Shown here: positions 1 through 10,282 of the stretch, in pieces
Position numbering within the stretch: the stretch's first letter is position 1
How the letters are laid out: the number at the start of each line of letters is the position of its first letter
NCBI GenBank assembly: GCA_963809875.1
Contig: CAWELC010000003.1
Coordinates: forward strand, 62,001 to 126,000
Length of the DNA: 64,000 nucleotides
Reading direction: 5' to 3'
Origin: JAFGAS01 sp963809875
GTDB lineage: Bacteria > Desulfobacterota > Zymogenia > Zymogenales > Zymogenaceae
Program-made: the position numbers and the translations under genes
Notes under the pieces: model-generated
Told to the model about the DNA's origin: nothing
The model's database searches: none
The model's input: only the letters and a program-made list of their open reading frames with translations

Positions 1-1
1 T

Positions 2-970
2 ACGACGTGTCTCTCCTGCGTGGAAAACTGCCCGGTGGCAATAGACCAGGTGCAGAAGATCAACGAAATGCGACGCTGCAAGGTCCTCATGGAAGGCGAT
101 ATGACCAAAGAGCTGACCGCCTCCCTGCAGAACATGGAGAAGAACTCCAATCCGTACGGGTTCGGGTTCCACGAGCGGGGCAACTGGGCGCAAGACCTTC
201 CAATAAAGACGCTGGCCGAAGATCCTGACGTCGAGTATCTCTACTACGTGGGATGCGCCGGCTCCTTTGACGACCGGTATAAAAGGGTGGCGACGGCCTT
301 CGTAAAAATCATGGCCCAGGCCGGAGTAAAGATAGGCATGCTCGGCCAGGAAGAGGGATGCTGTGGGGACAGTGCGCGTCGGGCCGGAAACGAGTATCTC
401 TTCATGACGCTTGCCCAGACCAACATCGAGACATTCAAGAACTACAAGGTCAAGAAGATCGTGACCACCTGCCCGCACGGATATAACTGCCTCAAGAACG
501 AGTATCCGCAATTTGAGGGCGGTACGTTCGAGGTCTATCACTTTACGGAGCTGATCCTTGACCTCATCAACAAGGGCAGGATAAAACTCAACAAGTCCGT
601 AGACGGGATCAGCGAGGTCGCCTATCACGATTCCTGCTTCCTCGGCCGCTACAATGAGCTTTACGATCAGCCGAGAAAGATCATCGAGTCGATCCCCGGC
701 ACGAAGGTGGTAGAGTTTACGCGTAACAGGTCAAAGAGCTACTGCTGCGGAGCAGGCGGCGCCCGAATGTGGATGGAAGAGACGATCGGGAAGCGCATCA
801 ACCACGTCAGGACGCTTGACGCGATTGAGAAGGACTACAAGACGCTTGGCACCGCGTGCCCGTTCTGTCTGACGATGCTTTCTGATGGCATCAAGGAGCT
901 GGGCAAAGAGGAATCTATGCAGGCATTCGATATCCTCGAGCTTGTTATGAGATCGATGGACCTCAAATAG
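2..970 (+). CDS. (Fe-S)-binding heterodisulfide reductase D-like oxidoreductase, 5' truncated by the window edge
   Basis: The reading frame is open from the first bases, so the start lies outside the window. The visible part opens with the end of a 4Fe-4S ferredoxin motif (CLSCVENCP) and then carries two CCG-type cysteine-rich domains: GCCGDSARR with TTCPHGYNC, then HDSCFLGRYN, SYCCGAGGARMW and TACPFC. This arrangement is that of HdrD/GlpC-like Fe-S oxidoreductases. In deltaproteobacteria such proteins often pass electrons between electron-transfer flavoprotein (beta-oxidation) and the quinone pool. That specific role is inference, because the upstream membrane domain and etf genes are not visible. 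A strong terminator follows 25 bases after the stop, so this is the last gene of its operon. Confidence 0.85.
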   Translation, partial: TTCLSCVENCPVAIDQVQKINEMRRCKVLMEGDMTKELTASLQNMEKNSNPYGFGFHERGNWAQDLPIKTLAEDPDVEYLYYVGCAGSFDDRYKRVATAFVKIMAQAGVKIGMLGQEEGCCGDSARRAGNEYLFMTLAQTNIETFKNYKVKKIVTTCPHGYNCLKNEYPQFEGGTFEVYHFTELILDLINKGRIKLNKSVDGISEVAYHDSCFLGRYNELYDQPRKIIESIPGTKVVEFTRNRSKSYCCGAGGARMWMEETIGKRINHVRTLDAIEKDYKTLGTACPFCLTMLSDGIKELGKEESMQAFDILELVMRSMDLK

Positions 971-994
971 CCGCGATCCTCTCATTCGTCTTTC

Positions 995-1024
995 AAGGCC
1001 CCCGGTCGTCCGGGGGCCTTTTTT
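995..1024 (+). terminator. Rho-independent terminator after the Fe-S oxidoreductase
   Basis: An 11-bp perfect GC-rich stem (AAGGCCCCCGG / CCGGGGGCCTT) with a 4-base loop TCGT is followed by a T run. It ends the transcript of the upstream gene and separates it from the glp genes. Confidence 0.9.
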
Positions 1025-1137
1025 GTCATCGGAACGAAAAGCGGTGCGCCGGGTATGCGTACGATGGACACCCTTCATACGATCGATTTGGGAATGGACA
1101 CGTCGGATAACTCCTTTATGTTCGTCCGGGGTACCGG

Positions 1138-1170
1138 CTCATATGAAATAATTTCTGATAGACATATGAG
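1138..1170. promoter_or_regulatory. Inverted repeat upstream of glpK (possible operator)
   Basis: Two 8-base arms CTCATATG (1138-1145) and CATATGAG (1163-1170) face each other across 17 bases, about 70 bases before the glpK start. Each arm also contains the small palindrome CATATG. The position suits a binding site for a regulator of the glycerol genes, but no regulator gene is nearby and the assignment is inference. Confidence 0.35.
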
Positions 1171-1240
1171 AGCGATAATGATAAAATGAAATATTACGTA
1201 TTGTTAGAATCCGCATACATAGAGGCTTTCGGGGGACTGC

Positions 1241-2729
1241 ATGAGAAAAGAATATATCATGGCCATCGACCAGGGGACGACGGGGAGCCGGGTTTTCATA
1301 TTTAACGAAAAGGGCGACGTGGCGGGAAGCGCCTATAAGGAATTCACTCAGATATATCCAAAACCGGGATGGGTAGAGCACGATCCTCTGGAGATATACA
1401 AGAGCGTCCAGGAGACCATATTAGAGGCCTGTGTCCGCACAGAGGTGGAGCTCTCGTCGATATTTGCCATCGGCATTACCAATCAGCGGGAAACGACGGT
1501 TCTGTGGGACAAAAAAACCGGGGATCCAATCCACAACGCGATCGTCTGGCAGTGCAGGCGGACGGCCGACATATGCGACGACCTCAAGAAGAAAGGATAT
1601 GAAGACCTCTTCAAAAAGAAAACCGGGCTGGTGCTCGATGCCTACTTTTCCGGCACCAAGGTCAAGTGGATCCTCGATCACGTGAAGGGGGCGCGGGAAC
1701 GGGCGAAGAAGGGAGAGATACTCTTCGGCACCATCGATACCTGGCTTATGTATAAACTGTCCGGTGGGACCATCCACGCCACTGACTTACACCAATGCAT
1801 CCCGAACGCTCCTCTTTAACATCGAACAAAAGCGATGGGACGATGAGATCCTGGATATCCTGGATGTTCCCAAAGAAGTCCTGCCGGAGGTAAAGGATTC
1901 CGCCGGCCACTTCGGCTTCACCGCGTCCGGCCTCCCGATGGGTAGGGAGGTCCCGATCACCGGCGTAGCCGGGGACCAGCAGGCGGCGCTTTTCGGGCAG
2001 GGGTGCACGACCCCGGGCACGGCCAAGAACACCTACGGGACGGGGTGCTTCCTCCTCTCGGTGACCGATGGGCTGGTACACTCCCATAACGGCCTGCTGA
2101 CAACGATAGCGTGTTCCGACACCGGCAAGCCCGTCTATGCCCTGGAGGGGTCGGTATTTATCGGAGGCGCCGTCGTGCAGTGGCTCCGGGATGAGCTGGG
2201 CATCATTAAGGACGCGGCCGAAACCGACGCCCTGGCCCGGGAGGTGAAGGACACGAACGGAGTCTATCTCGTCCCCGCCTTTGTGGGACTCGGGGCGCCG
2301 TACTGGGATATGCGCGCGCGGGGCGGTATCCTGGGTATCACCCGGGGGGCAAACAAGGCTCATATCACCCGGGCGGCACTGGAGGCGATAGCCTACCAGT
2401 CCAGGGACCTCGTGGAAGTAATAGACGAGGAAAGCGGTGAGAATCTCTCGACCCTTATGGTGGACGGGGGTGCGGTGAGGAACGATTTCCTTATGCAGTT
2501 CCAGGCCGATATCCTCGGCATCCCTGTGGACCGCCCGAAAATGACCGAGACGACCGCGGCGGGAGCGGCATATCTGGCGGGTCTCGGGTCAAAATATTGG
2601 GGATCCGCCGCGGAGCTCAAGGAGTGCCGAAAAGTGGACAGGGTATTCGAGCCACGAATGGACAAGGACCGGCGCGACGCGCTCTATTCCGGCTGGAAAG
2701 AGGCGGTGAAGCGGGTAAGCACCAAATGA
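1241..2729 (+). CDS. glpK: Glycerol kinase, interrupted by a one-base frameshift
   Basis: This FGGY-family kinase phosphorylates glycerol to glycerol 3-phosphate, the substrate of the GlpABC enzyme encoded next. The start ATG has GGGGGAC just upstream. The N-terminal ATP-binding region (AIDQGTTGSR) and conserved internal blocks such as ITNQRET and GVAGDQQAALFGQ are intact. The frame breaks near 1787: ATD should continue into YTNASRT, but an extra T in GACTTACACC moves the rest to another frame, which then runs unbroken to 2729. Total length with the frame restored is about 495 residues, normal for GlpK. Similarity continues directly across the break, so this is probably a sequence error; a recent mutation cannot be excluded. 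Confidence 0.85.
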
Positions 2730-2833
2730 GGACGGAAGGCCGCCCGATAAGACTCCCGTTATTCCGGGGTTTCCGAAGGGAAACGGCGCGGCGTGCTGCG
2801 GCGGTCTCGGGAAGGAAGAAATAAGGTAACACG

Positions 2834-4424
2834 ATGGATTTTCACACCGAAGCACTTGTCGTGGGGGGGGGCGCCACCGGCGCCGGCATCGCCCGAGACC
2901 TGGTCATGCGTGGTATTGAAACGATCCTTGTGGAGAAGGGGGATCTGGCCGCCGGCGCCACGGGCCGGTGCCACGGGCTCCTTCATTCGGGGGGGCGCTA
3001 CGTCGTGAAGGATCCGGAGTCGGCCGTCGAATGCATCGCCGAGAATAGGATCGTAAAGGAAATCGCCTCCAAGGCCGTCGAGGATACCGGCGGGCTATTT
3101 GTAGCGCTCTCCGATGATGATGAGGAGTATGCCGATCGTTTCGTTTCGGCCTGTTTCGGACTCGGAATCGAGACGGTCAATCTGACCCTGTCCCAGGCGA
3201 AGCGGATGGAACCCAACCTGTCGGACGACGCGGCTGTCATCATCCGGGTCCCGGACGCGGCGGTGGACCCGTTCATGCTTACCGTGATGAACGTGAAGGA
3301 CGCACAGTCCAAAGGGGCAAAGATCCTGCGCCACAGCGAGCTGACCGGGATTATGGTTGACCGTGGGCGAGTGACAGCGGCGCTCGTACGGGACAACCTG
3401 ACGGGAGAAATCCACCGGGTGCGCACGCGGTACATCGTGAATGCGACGGGTGCCTGGGCGGCCGGCGTTGCACGGCTCTGCGGGGCGACGGTCAAGATGA
3501 CGCTCTCCAAGGGAAGTCTCCTGGTCTTCAACCGGCGGATCAATAACTGCGTGATCAATCGTCTCCGCCCTCCGGGGGACGGGGATATCATCGTTCCGAA
3601 CGAACCCACCTCGATTGTCGGCACAACGTCGATCACGGTCAAGGACCCGGAAGACTTTCGGGTGACCGACGAGGAGGTGGACATGATGATGCGGCAGGCC
3701 GGTCTCATGCTGCCGGAGTCGGCCGAGGCCCGGGTGATCAGGGCCTATGCGGGAATCCGCCCCCTGGCGGCTCCGGAGACCGGGTCGGGGCGAGACGTAT
3801 CCCGCACGTTTACCATTATCGATCATAAGAAGACCGACGATATAGCGGGGTCTCCTGTCGATCATCGGTGGAAAGCTCACGACCTATCGGCTTATGGCCG
3901 AGAAGATAACCGACATCATCTCCGACGACCTGGGGGTGTCTATTCCGTGCAGGACCGCATCGACGCCGCTCTCGGAGGGCGCCGAATCCGGCGATCACTA
4001 CAGCCTGGAAGACCGATTCAAGACAATCGAGATTGTGTCGGAAGACAAGCCGGCGGAAGTGGCGGAGATCGTGTGTGAGTGTGAGCTGGTCACCAAGCGG
4101 GAGATCGTTTCGGTTGTCAGGGATACGGGGAGCACGGACCTCAACGATATCCGCGTCCGAACGCGCATCGGGATGGGCTCGTGCCAGGGGGGGTTCTGCA
4201 CCTATCGGCTGCTGGGGATCCTGCACGAGCTGGATATGGTCCCCGATTACGAGGCGAATGAGATTCTTATCGATTTTCTCGAGGGGCGGTGGAAAGGGAT
4301 CAGGCCGATCCTCTGGGGAGATCAGCTTCGGGAAGAACAGCTCATCGAGGGAATATATATGGGGATTTTCGCTCTCGATAAGGTAGCGGTGCGCCCCACG
4401 GGCACCAAACGGAGGGCGAAATGA
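2834..4424 (+). CDS. glpA: Anaerobic glycerol-3-phosphate dehydrogenase subunit A, interrupted by a one-base frameshift
   Basis: This is the FAD-containing catalytic subunit that oxidises glycerol 3-phosphate to dihydroxyacetone phosphate. The N-terminus has the Rossmann dinucleotide motif (VVGGGATGAGIARD), followed by the DAO oxidoreductase fold. The C-terminus carries the BFD-like [2Fe-2S] domain with CECELVTKREI and GMGSCQGGFC, typical of GlpA. The frame breaks at the GGGG run 3847-3850: removing one G joins DDIAG to LLSIIGGKLTTYR without loss. The restored protein is about 530 residues, the family norm. Its stop overlaps the glpB start (ATGA at 4421), which indicates translational coupling. 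Confidence 0.85.
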
Positions 4425-5699
4425 ACTACGATGTGGTAGTGATCGGCGCGGGACTCTCCGGTTTGATGGCGGCGGAATCGGCGGCACGTGAAAAAAAACG
4501 GGTGCTCGTCGTGGCCAGAGGTATGGGCATTATTACCATATTTACCGGGAGGCATAGATGTCTTCGGATACTGGCCGATTGAGTCGACGGCACCGCTGGC
4601 CTCCCCCCTTACCGGTATCCAGCGGCTTGTCGCCAAAGATCCCGATCATCCCTATACCAAGGTGGGGATTGACGCGATAAAGAAGAGCATGCGGGCTTTT
4701 GCAGAGGCGGCGGGCAGCGGCGGCGTGGACTACGTCGGCGATATTTCCCGGAACATGCTCATTCCCACGGCGGTGGGCACCGTAAAGCCGACCTGCCTGG
4801 TATCGTCGAGCATGGCGGGGGGTGATTTGAGGAGCGAGAGAAACGTGTTGATTTGCGGCTTCGACGGACTCAGGGATTTCTACGCCGACTACATGGCCCA
4901 TAATATCTCAACGTTCGAGATGGAGGGGCTGACGCTCCCGCGGTTCCGGCCTCGGGTCCTGAAGGTCGATGTGGGCAGCAGAAAGTCGGGTATCAACTGC
5001 CTGACGCTGGCAGGAAGGCTCGAGGATCAGGGGCTGCTCAGACGCGTGACCGAAGAGGTCTATCGCCACCTGCGCACGGGAGAGCGGGCGGCCTTCCCGG
5101 CCGTCCTCGGGATCAGGAACAGCCGTGAGATCCATAAGAAGATGGAGGAAGCGTGCGGAGTGCCCGTGTTCGAGACACCGACTCTGCCTCCGTCCGTCCC
5201 GGGATATCGGCTCTTCAGGTCGCTTGAGGAGACGCTGCGGGAAATGGGGGTCCACATGCTCATCGGATACGACGTCTACGGGCCGAAGACCTTCGGGAAA
5301 AGGATCGGCGAGGTCAGCATCGCGATGGGAAAGAGTGAGAAACGGGTGTCGGCCGGCGCTTTCGTACTGGCAACAGGCGGCCTCGTCGGTAAGGGAATTA
5401 CGGGGTCATACGATCGGCTCAGAGAGCCTATCTTCGACCTGCCGGTGGCTGCCCCTAAAAAGAGGACGGACTGGTTCAGGAAAAAGCTATTCGATCCTGC
5501 CGGCCACCCCATAAATCGGGCGGGGATCATGGTCGATGATCACCTGCGTCCGGTGAATAAGAAGGGCGAGCCGATCTATGATAACCTACTGGCATGCGGC
5601 ACCCAGTTGTATGGCTTCGACGCCCTGAGAGAGAAATCGGGGGGCGGGGTAGCCGTTTCCTCAGGATACAAGGCGGGCGTCGAGGCGTCGAGGATGTGA
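4421..5699 (+). CDS. glpB: Anaerobic glycerol-3-phosphate dehydrogenase subunit B, interrupted by a one-base frameshift
   Basis: GlpB is the second flavoprotein subunit of the anaerobic enzyme. It starts at the ATG overlapping the glpA stop, with the FAD-binding motif VVVIGAGLSGLMAAESA. After GMGIITI the frame breaks near 4541-4543: dropping one T gives LPGGIDVFGYWP, matching the conserved GlpB block after the FAD motif. The remaining frame runs to 5699, and the restored length of about 425 residues is normal. The C-terminal block ACGTQLYGFD is also recognisable. It is the third successive glp gene with a single extra base. Confidence 0.8.
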
Positions 5700-5700
5700 T

Positions 5701-6924
5701 ATGGCGGTTATACAGCGAGATATACATTACCCGGCCGACCAGTGCATAAAATGCACGATTTGCGTGGAACACTGTCCGGTCGTGAAAGTAACCGATAAAT
5801 TCCTGGGTCCGAAGCAAGTCGGTCCGGATTTCCAGCGTTTTCGCAGTGAAAACGATGATCCACACGATGCCTCGGTGGACTATTGTACGGGGTGCCGCAT
5901 CTGTGACGTGGTGTGCCCGTCCGGGGTCAACATATCCGAGCTCAATATCCGGTCGAAGATCGCGGTCAAGGAAAAGGAAGGGATCCCGATACGGGATACG
6001 CTCCTCTCCCACGCCTATATGTTCGGACAAATCGCCAGTTTCACGGCGCCGGCGGCGAACGCCTTTCTGAAATTTCGTCCCTTCAGATGGCTCTCGGATA
6101 AGATGCTGCACCTCGAAAAGAGCCTGCGTTACCCCTTCTATCAGCGGGAATCGTTCGAGAAATGGATCAGGAGCTATACGTTCCAGTCCCAAAAAAAGGT
6201 CGCCTATTTCTACGGCTGTTTCACCAATTACAACGACCCGTCCATCGGTAAGGCTGTCGTCAGAGTCCTGGAGAAGAACGGCATTCAGACGATATTCCCC
6301 CGGCAGGAATGTTGCGGTCTTCCTCTGCTGGGAAACGGAAACGTGAGAGAAGCGCGCAAGCTTGCGCGCAGAAATTTGGCCGGTTTGATGTCGGCGGCCG
6401 ACGAGGGACTGGATATCATCTACAGCTCCACGTCCTGCGGCATGATGATCCGGGACGACTATATCACCTACCTGGACCTCTACGAGGCCGAGCCGCTCTT
6501 CGACAGAATGAAGGAAGTTTCGGAGTACCTCTGGGAGCTTCACGAGAAGGGTGGGCTCAACACCGAATTCAAAGACGTCCCGATAACGATACCCTATCAC
6601 ATACCCTGCCACCTGAGGTCGCTGGGCATCGGGTTTCCGGCCATCGACCTGATGAACCTGATCCCGGGTCTTACTGTCAGGGAGCTGGGCAGCTATTGCT
6701 GCGGCATGGCGGGTACGTACGGGTTCAAGAGCGACAAGTACGAGATAACCAGGGCGATCGGACAGGACCTTGCGTGGCGCCTTGCGAAAATCGACGGACC
6801 CTATGCGGCATCGGACTGCGAGGCTTGTCGGATGCAGATCGAGAATATGTCGACCAAGAAGGCCATCCACCCCATAAAGACCCTTCTCTGGGCGTATGGT
6901 ATCGAACCCGTGGGCGTGTCGTAG
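5701..6924 (+). CDS. glpC: Anaerobic glycerol-3-phosphate dehydrogenase subunit C
   Basis: This 407-residue Fe-S subunit passes electrons from GlpAB to the membrane quinone pool. Two 4Fe-4S motifs sit at the N-terminus: C15-C18-C21-C25 and C62-C65-C68-C72. Two CCG domains follow (QECCGLPLLG; IPCHLRS with SYCCGMAGTYG and SDCEACRMQ). The start follows the glpB stop by one base and the frame is intact over full family length, unlike glpK, glpA and glpB. An intact last subunit suggests the upstream breaks are not old gene decay. Confidence 0.92.
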   Translation: MAVIQRDIHYPADQCIKCTICVEHCPVVKVTDKFLGPKQVGPDFQRFRSENDDPHDASVDYCTGCRICDVVCPSGVNISELNIRSKIAVKEKEGIPIRDTLLSHAYMFGQIASFTAPAANAFLKFRPFRWLSDKMLHLEKSLRYPFYQRESFEKWIRSYTFQSQKKVAYFYGCFTNYNDPSIGKAVVRVLEKNGIQTIFPRQECCGLPLLGNGNVREARKLARRNLAGLMSAADEGLDIIYSSTSCGMMIRDDYITYLDLYEAEPLFDRMKEVSEYLWELHEKGGLNTEFKDVPITIPYHIPCHLRSLGIGFPAIDLMNLIPGLTVRELGSYCCGMAGTYGFKSDKYEITRAIGQDLAWRLAKIDGPYAASDCEACRMQIENMSTKKAIHPIKTLLWAYGIEPVGVS

Positions 6925-6928
6925 GCCG

Positions 6929-7930
6929 ATGGGAGCGCCGTCGAAAGGTGCGGGGGGTGGCGGGAGAAATCTCCGGATCCACACGATTACCCTCGGGCTC
7001 CTCTTTCCCCTTTTTCCAATCAACGTCTATCTGATCGATGGAGATCTCCCCACGCTCATAGACACCGGGCTCAATACGGATGTGGCCTGGGAAGGATTGG
7101 TCAGGGGACTGGCGGCGGTCGGTCGCTCCGTAGCCGATATCAGACGGGTGATCCTGACCCACGGCCATATCGACCACGTCGGGCTCTGCCCGCGCCTGCT
7201 GGAGAAGGGCTCCTCCGAGATATTTATCCATCCGGGCGATACCGGACGCGTGCTCTCCGGAGTGGAGAACCTGGTCGTCCTGCTGGAGGCCAACGCCGCC
7301 CGGTTCAAGAAAATGGGTATCGTGCCGCGGGACGTGGACAGGCTCTTCAGGAGCTACATCTCGGTGCTACGGCGTTTTCACGTCGGACCCTTTCCCGTCA
7401 CCGAGCTTAACGAAGGAGATCGTTTGGAATGCGGCGAGGCGAGCCTTTCGGTTATCCATACGCCGGGGCACACCGCGGGAAGCGTATGCCTCCTGGATGA
7501 TGACAGCCGCACCCTTTTTTCCGGCGATCACATCATGGAGGGGACGTCTACCAGCCCGCTGGCGGAGATGATACCGGAACAGGGAGTGGGGCTCATCCCG
7601 TATCTTGCTTCAATCGGCAAGATCGCCTGTGTATCGCCGGCGATGATTCTACCGGCACACGGGGCGTTGATCGGGAAGCCGGCGGGCTATGTCAGGGAGA
7701 TCACCGATCGTCATCTGCTCATGACAAGGCGAATAGAAGATTCTCTTGACGATGCGGGGGTGACTCCCGCGGGGCTGGCCGAGCGATTATACCCGGAGCT
7801 GAGGGGAATCGTCGCGTCAAATGCCGTATTCGAGGTCTACTGCCATCTTGCCGATATAGTGGAGAGGGGAGGGGCCGTCGTCGACGAGCGGGAAGGCGTC
7901 TTTCATTTCAAGAAGGCCCGGGGCTCCTGA
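6929..7930 (+). CDS. MBL-fold metallo-hydrolase
   Basis: A beta-lactamase-fold hydrolase with the metal-binding motif H78-x-H80-x-D82-H83 (THGHIDHVG), a second metal histidine in HTPGHTAGS and the conserved SGDH. The C-terminal 60 residues resemble the winged-helix tail of glyoxalase II/RNase Z-like MBL proteins. I chose the ATG at 6929, immediately after the glpC stop, because an upstream start would lie inside glpC. It is the last gene of the glp transcript and faces the epimerase gene 60 bases away. The substrate cannot be told from sequence; thioester or lactone hydrolysis is typical of relatives. Confidence 0.8.
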   Translation: MGAPSKGAGGGGRNLRIHTITLGLLFPLFPINVYLIDGDLPTLIDTGLNTDVAWEGLVRGLAAVGRSVADIRRVILTHGHIDHVGLCPRLLEKGSSEIFIHPGDTGRVLSGVENLVVLLEANAARFKKMGIVPRDVDRLFRSYISVLRRFHVGPFPVTELNEGDRLECGEASLSVIHTPGHTAGSVCLLDDDSRTLFSGDHIMEGTSTSPLAEMIPEQGVGLIPYLASIGKIACVSPAMILPAHGALIGKPAGYVREITDRHLLMTRRIEDSLDDAGVTPAGLAERLYPELRGIVASNAVFEVYCHLADIVERGGAVVDEREGVFHFKKARGS

Positions 7931-7990
7931 TTTCTCCATTTGCTTCACGGGGTAAGTGCGAACACGCAGTAGGCCGCGCAGATATCCCTC

Positions 7991-9073
7991 TCAGTGCCCA
8001 GCGTCCGAATGCATCTGCACCCCCATCCCCGGCCCTTCCGGGACGGGGATGATCCGCCGCTCGAAATCAACCGTAAAACCCGATGCGATATCTTTCCTCA
8101 GAAAGGCGGGCCCGATCGCCTCGCAGGCAATGATCCCCGGCTTCGCGGCGGCAAGGTGCATACCCGCGGCGCTGCCGAGCGACGATTCGAGCATCGATCC
8201 GACGATCGTGGGGAGTCCGGCCGCCTCCGCTATTGCGTAGATCTTCGTCGCCCGTAAAAGTCCGCCCGCCTTCATCAGCTTTATATTTATGATGTCGGCG
8301 GCTTCCAACGAGACGACCGAGAGCGCGTCCTCGGGCGAGAGACACCCCTCGTCGACCATGATCGGAAACGGCGAGTGTCTCCTCACCTCGGCAAGGGCCG
8401 CCAGGTCGTCGGCACGCGTCGGCTGTTCGACCCACCTGACAGGGAAGTCCCGGAGCCGATCGAGGGCCCGTATGGCCGTTGGGGCGTCTTTCCACCCCTG
8501 ATTAACGTCGAGCAGGAGCCGTGTGTCGGGTGCCGCCACAGATATCAGGCGCACGCGCTCGAAGTCCTCGTCAGGGACGGTACCGATCTTTACCTTGATC
8601 TCGCGAAAGCCCCCACGGTGAAAACCGTCGGCATACCCGGCCATCACCTCCGGGTCGTCGAGAGGGATGACCGGATAGAAGCCGATCGAGCCCCTGGTTC
8701 TGCCGCCAAGGAGACGATAGGCGGGGACATTGAGGGCCTTTCCCATCAGGTCAAAGAGGGCCATGTCCAGGGCGGCCCACGCCGTGGGGGAGGAGGGTGC
8801 GATCTTCTCGGCCTCGGCCATGATCGCCTCGATGTCAAACGGGTCCCTTCCGTCAAGGCGGTTACAGACGGCCCGAAGGGCTCTCTGTACGTCCTTTCTG
8901 GTCTCACCGGTTACGTCGGTATCGACCGCCCCTTCACCGTAGCCTATTGTCCCATCGTCAGCCCTCAGTACGAGAAGGACATAGTCGAGGACTTCAAACG
9001 TCCCGTACGAAACAACGAGAGGGACAACCGGGACCAGGTCAAGATCAAGGATCTTTGTCTCTTTTATCCTCAT
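7991..9073 (-). CDS. Enolase-superfamily epimerase (dipeptide epimerase / muconate-cycloisomerase-like)
   Basis: A 360-residue member of the muconate lactonizing subgroup. The catalytic pattern is complete: K160-x-K162, metal ligands D189, E216 and D241, and the opposing base K265 (NIKLMKAGG). This arrangement is shared by L-Ala-D/L-Glu epimerases, which act on peptidoglycan or other dipeptides, and by o-succinylbenzoate synthases and cycloisomerases. The start overlaps the stop of the upstream permease gene, so the two are probably translated together and act on one imported substrate. Dipeptide epimerisation is the likelier role, but specificity is not settled by sequence. Confidence 0.82.
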   Translation of the reverse strand: MRIKETKILDLDLVPVVPLVVSYGTFEVLDYVLLVLRADDGTIGYGEGAVDTDVTGETRKDVQRALRAVCNRLDGRDPFDIEAIMAEAEKIAPSSPTAWAALDMALFDLMGKALNVPAYRLLGGRTRGSIGFYPVIPLDDPEVMAGYADGFHRGGFREIKVKIGTVPDEDFERVRLISVAAPDTRLLLDVNQGWKDAPTAIRALDRLRDFPVRWVEQPTRADDLAALAEVRRHSPFPIMVDEGCLSPEDALSVVSLEAADIINIKLMKAGGLLRATKIYAIAEAAGLPTIVGSMLESSLGSAAGMHLAAAKPGIIACEAIGPAFLRKDIASGFTVDFERRIIPVPEGPGMGVQMHSDAGH

Positions 9074-10254
9074 GTCGCCTGTCTATCCTTTTTGAATATC
9101 ACGGGTATCATCGGGAGAACTGCAAGGTTAATGGCCGCGAGAACGACGAAGGTCCACCGAAAGCCGACGTTATCCACCAGCATTCCCGCCAACGGCTGCC
9201 CCAGCGCGATACCGAAATTGCCGATGGCCATAAAAACGGCAAACATTGTCGCGGCAATGCGGGGATTTGAAAAATCCATGCTCAGAGCGAAATAGACTGT
9301 CTCATAATAGCCGAAGGCCACACCGAACAGTGCCAGGAGAATGTAGGCCGTCGTGAGGTTCTGGGCCATGGCGATCGGCAGAATCGTGACCGTTGAAATG
9401 ATCAGCGCGATGAAAAGAGACCGTTGGTGCCCGACTTTATCGATGAAGGTCCCCCCAAGGGCGGCACCGACACCGGTCCCGATGCCGAAGAGGGCTGTCA
9501 CAAACCCGACGTTAAGCATAGAAACACCAAGTCCCTCCTTGAGGAAGGGATTGGCGATACCCTCCACGTTGTAAATGACCAGGGGGTAGAGGAAGCCGAC
9601 GAGAATGAAGAAAAAGACGGGGAGTGTGGCAAATGACTTGAACGCGGAAAAAGAGAAGCTGCGCTCGCTCTTTCGCTCCACTTCGGAGGGGACGAAGAAA
9701 TAGTAGGCGATGGGGGCAAGAGTGATGGCGCCGATGCCGAAAAAGACCGGCCGCCACCCGTGGTACTCGGTAACATACCCGATCGATATCGCCGCGACTA
9801 CCATTCCTACGGCTCTCCCTCCGACCATGATACCCTGCACAAAACCGCGTTTGTCCTTGGGGGTTCTGTCGAGGGCGAATCCGTCGGTGGCGGTGTCAAA
9901 CGTCGCCATACCGAGGGGCACCAAGAACAGGATTGCCGTAAAGAGGACAGGAGTCTGGATTGGGGATAAGAAGGGGACCAGGCATATGAAGCTCCCTTCC
10001 AGGATAAGGCCGGCGATGATGAGGGGCTTGCGATAGCCCAGCCCGAAGGGATTGACCGAGTCCGAGAAGAGGCCGATGAAGACCTTAAGGACCAGGGGTA
10101 TGAGTGCAATGGAACTGATCAGGCCGATTGTCGTAAACGAGAGATCAAAAGTCCTCAGATAGATGATGTTAAAGCCGGTGAAGTAGGTGATGAGGATACC
10201 CTCGAGGAAATATATGAGTCCATAGAATCCGCCGAGAAGATATTTATCTTCCAT
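9070..10254 (-). CDS. MFS permease coupled to the epimerase gene
   Basis: A 12-helix major facilitator protein of about 394 residues. The start at 10254 is chosen because GGGAGGT lies 6 bases upstream on this strand. Visible family features include SDSVNPFGLGYRKP between helices 2 and 3 and ATFDTATDGFALDRTPKDKRG, reminiscent of the AmpG/folate-transporter branch, where an aspartate follows the helix 4 region. The overlap with the epimerase gene suggests uptake of that enzyme's substrate, possibly a dipeptide or muropeptide. The family is certain; the cargo is inferred. Confidence 0.82.
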   Translation of the reverse strand: MEDKYLLGGFYGLIYFLEGILITYFTGFNIIYLRTFDLSFTTIGLISSIALIPLVLKVFIGLFSDSVNPFGLGYRKPLIIAGLILEGSFICLVPFLSPIQTPVLFTAILFLVPLGMATFDTATDGFALDRTPKDKRGFVQGIMVGGRAVGMVVAAISIGYVTEYHGWRPVFFGIGAITLAPIAYYFFVPSEVERKSERSFSFSAFKSFATLPVFFFILVGFLYPLVIYNVEGIANPFLKEGLGVSMLNVGFVTALFGIGTGVGAALGGTFIDKVGHQRSLFIALIISTVTILPIAMAQNLTTAYILLALFGVAFGYYETVYFALSMDFSNPRIAATMFAVFMAIGNFGIALGQPLAGMLVDNVGFRWTFVVLAAINLAVLPMIPVIFKKDRQAT

Positions 10255-10282
10255 AAAAAGACCTCCCTCAGCTAAAAGGGTA

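Noticed and set aside
1764..4424. Separate short genes starting at 1764 and 3894
   Set aside because: They are the downstream halves of glpK and glpA after one-base frameshifts, not independent genes.
8375..9295. 306-codon open frame opposite the epimerase and permease genes
   Set aside because: It runs antisense across the junction of two well-supported genes and has no family features.
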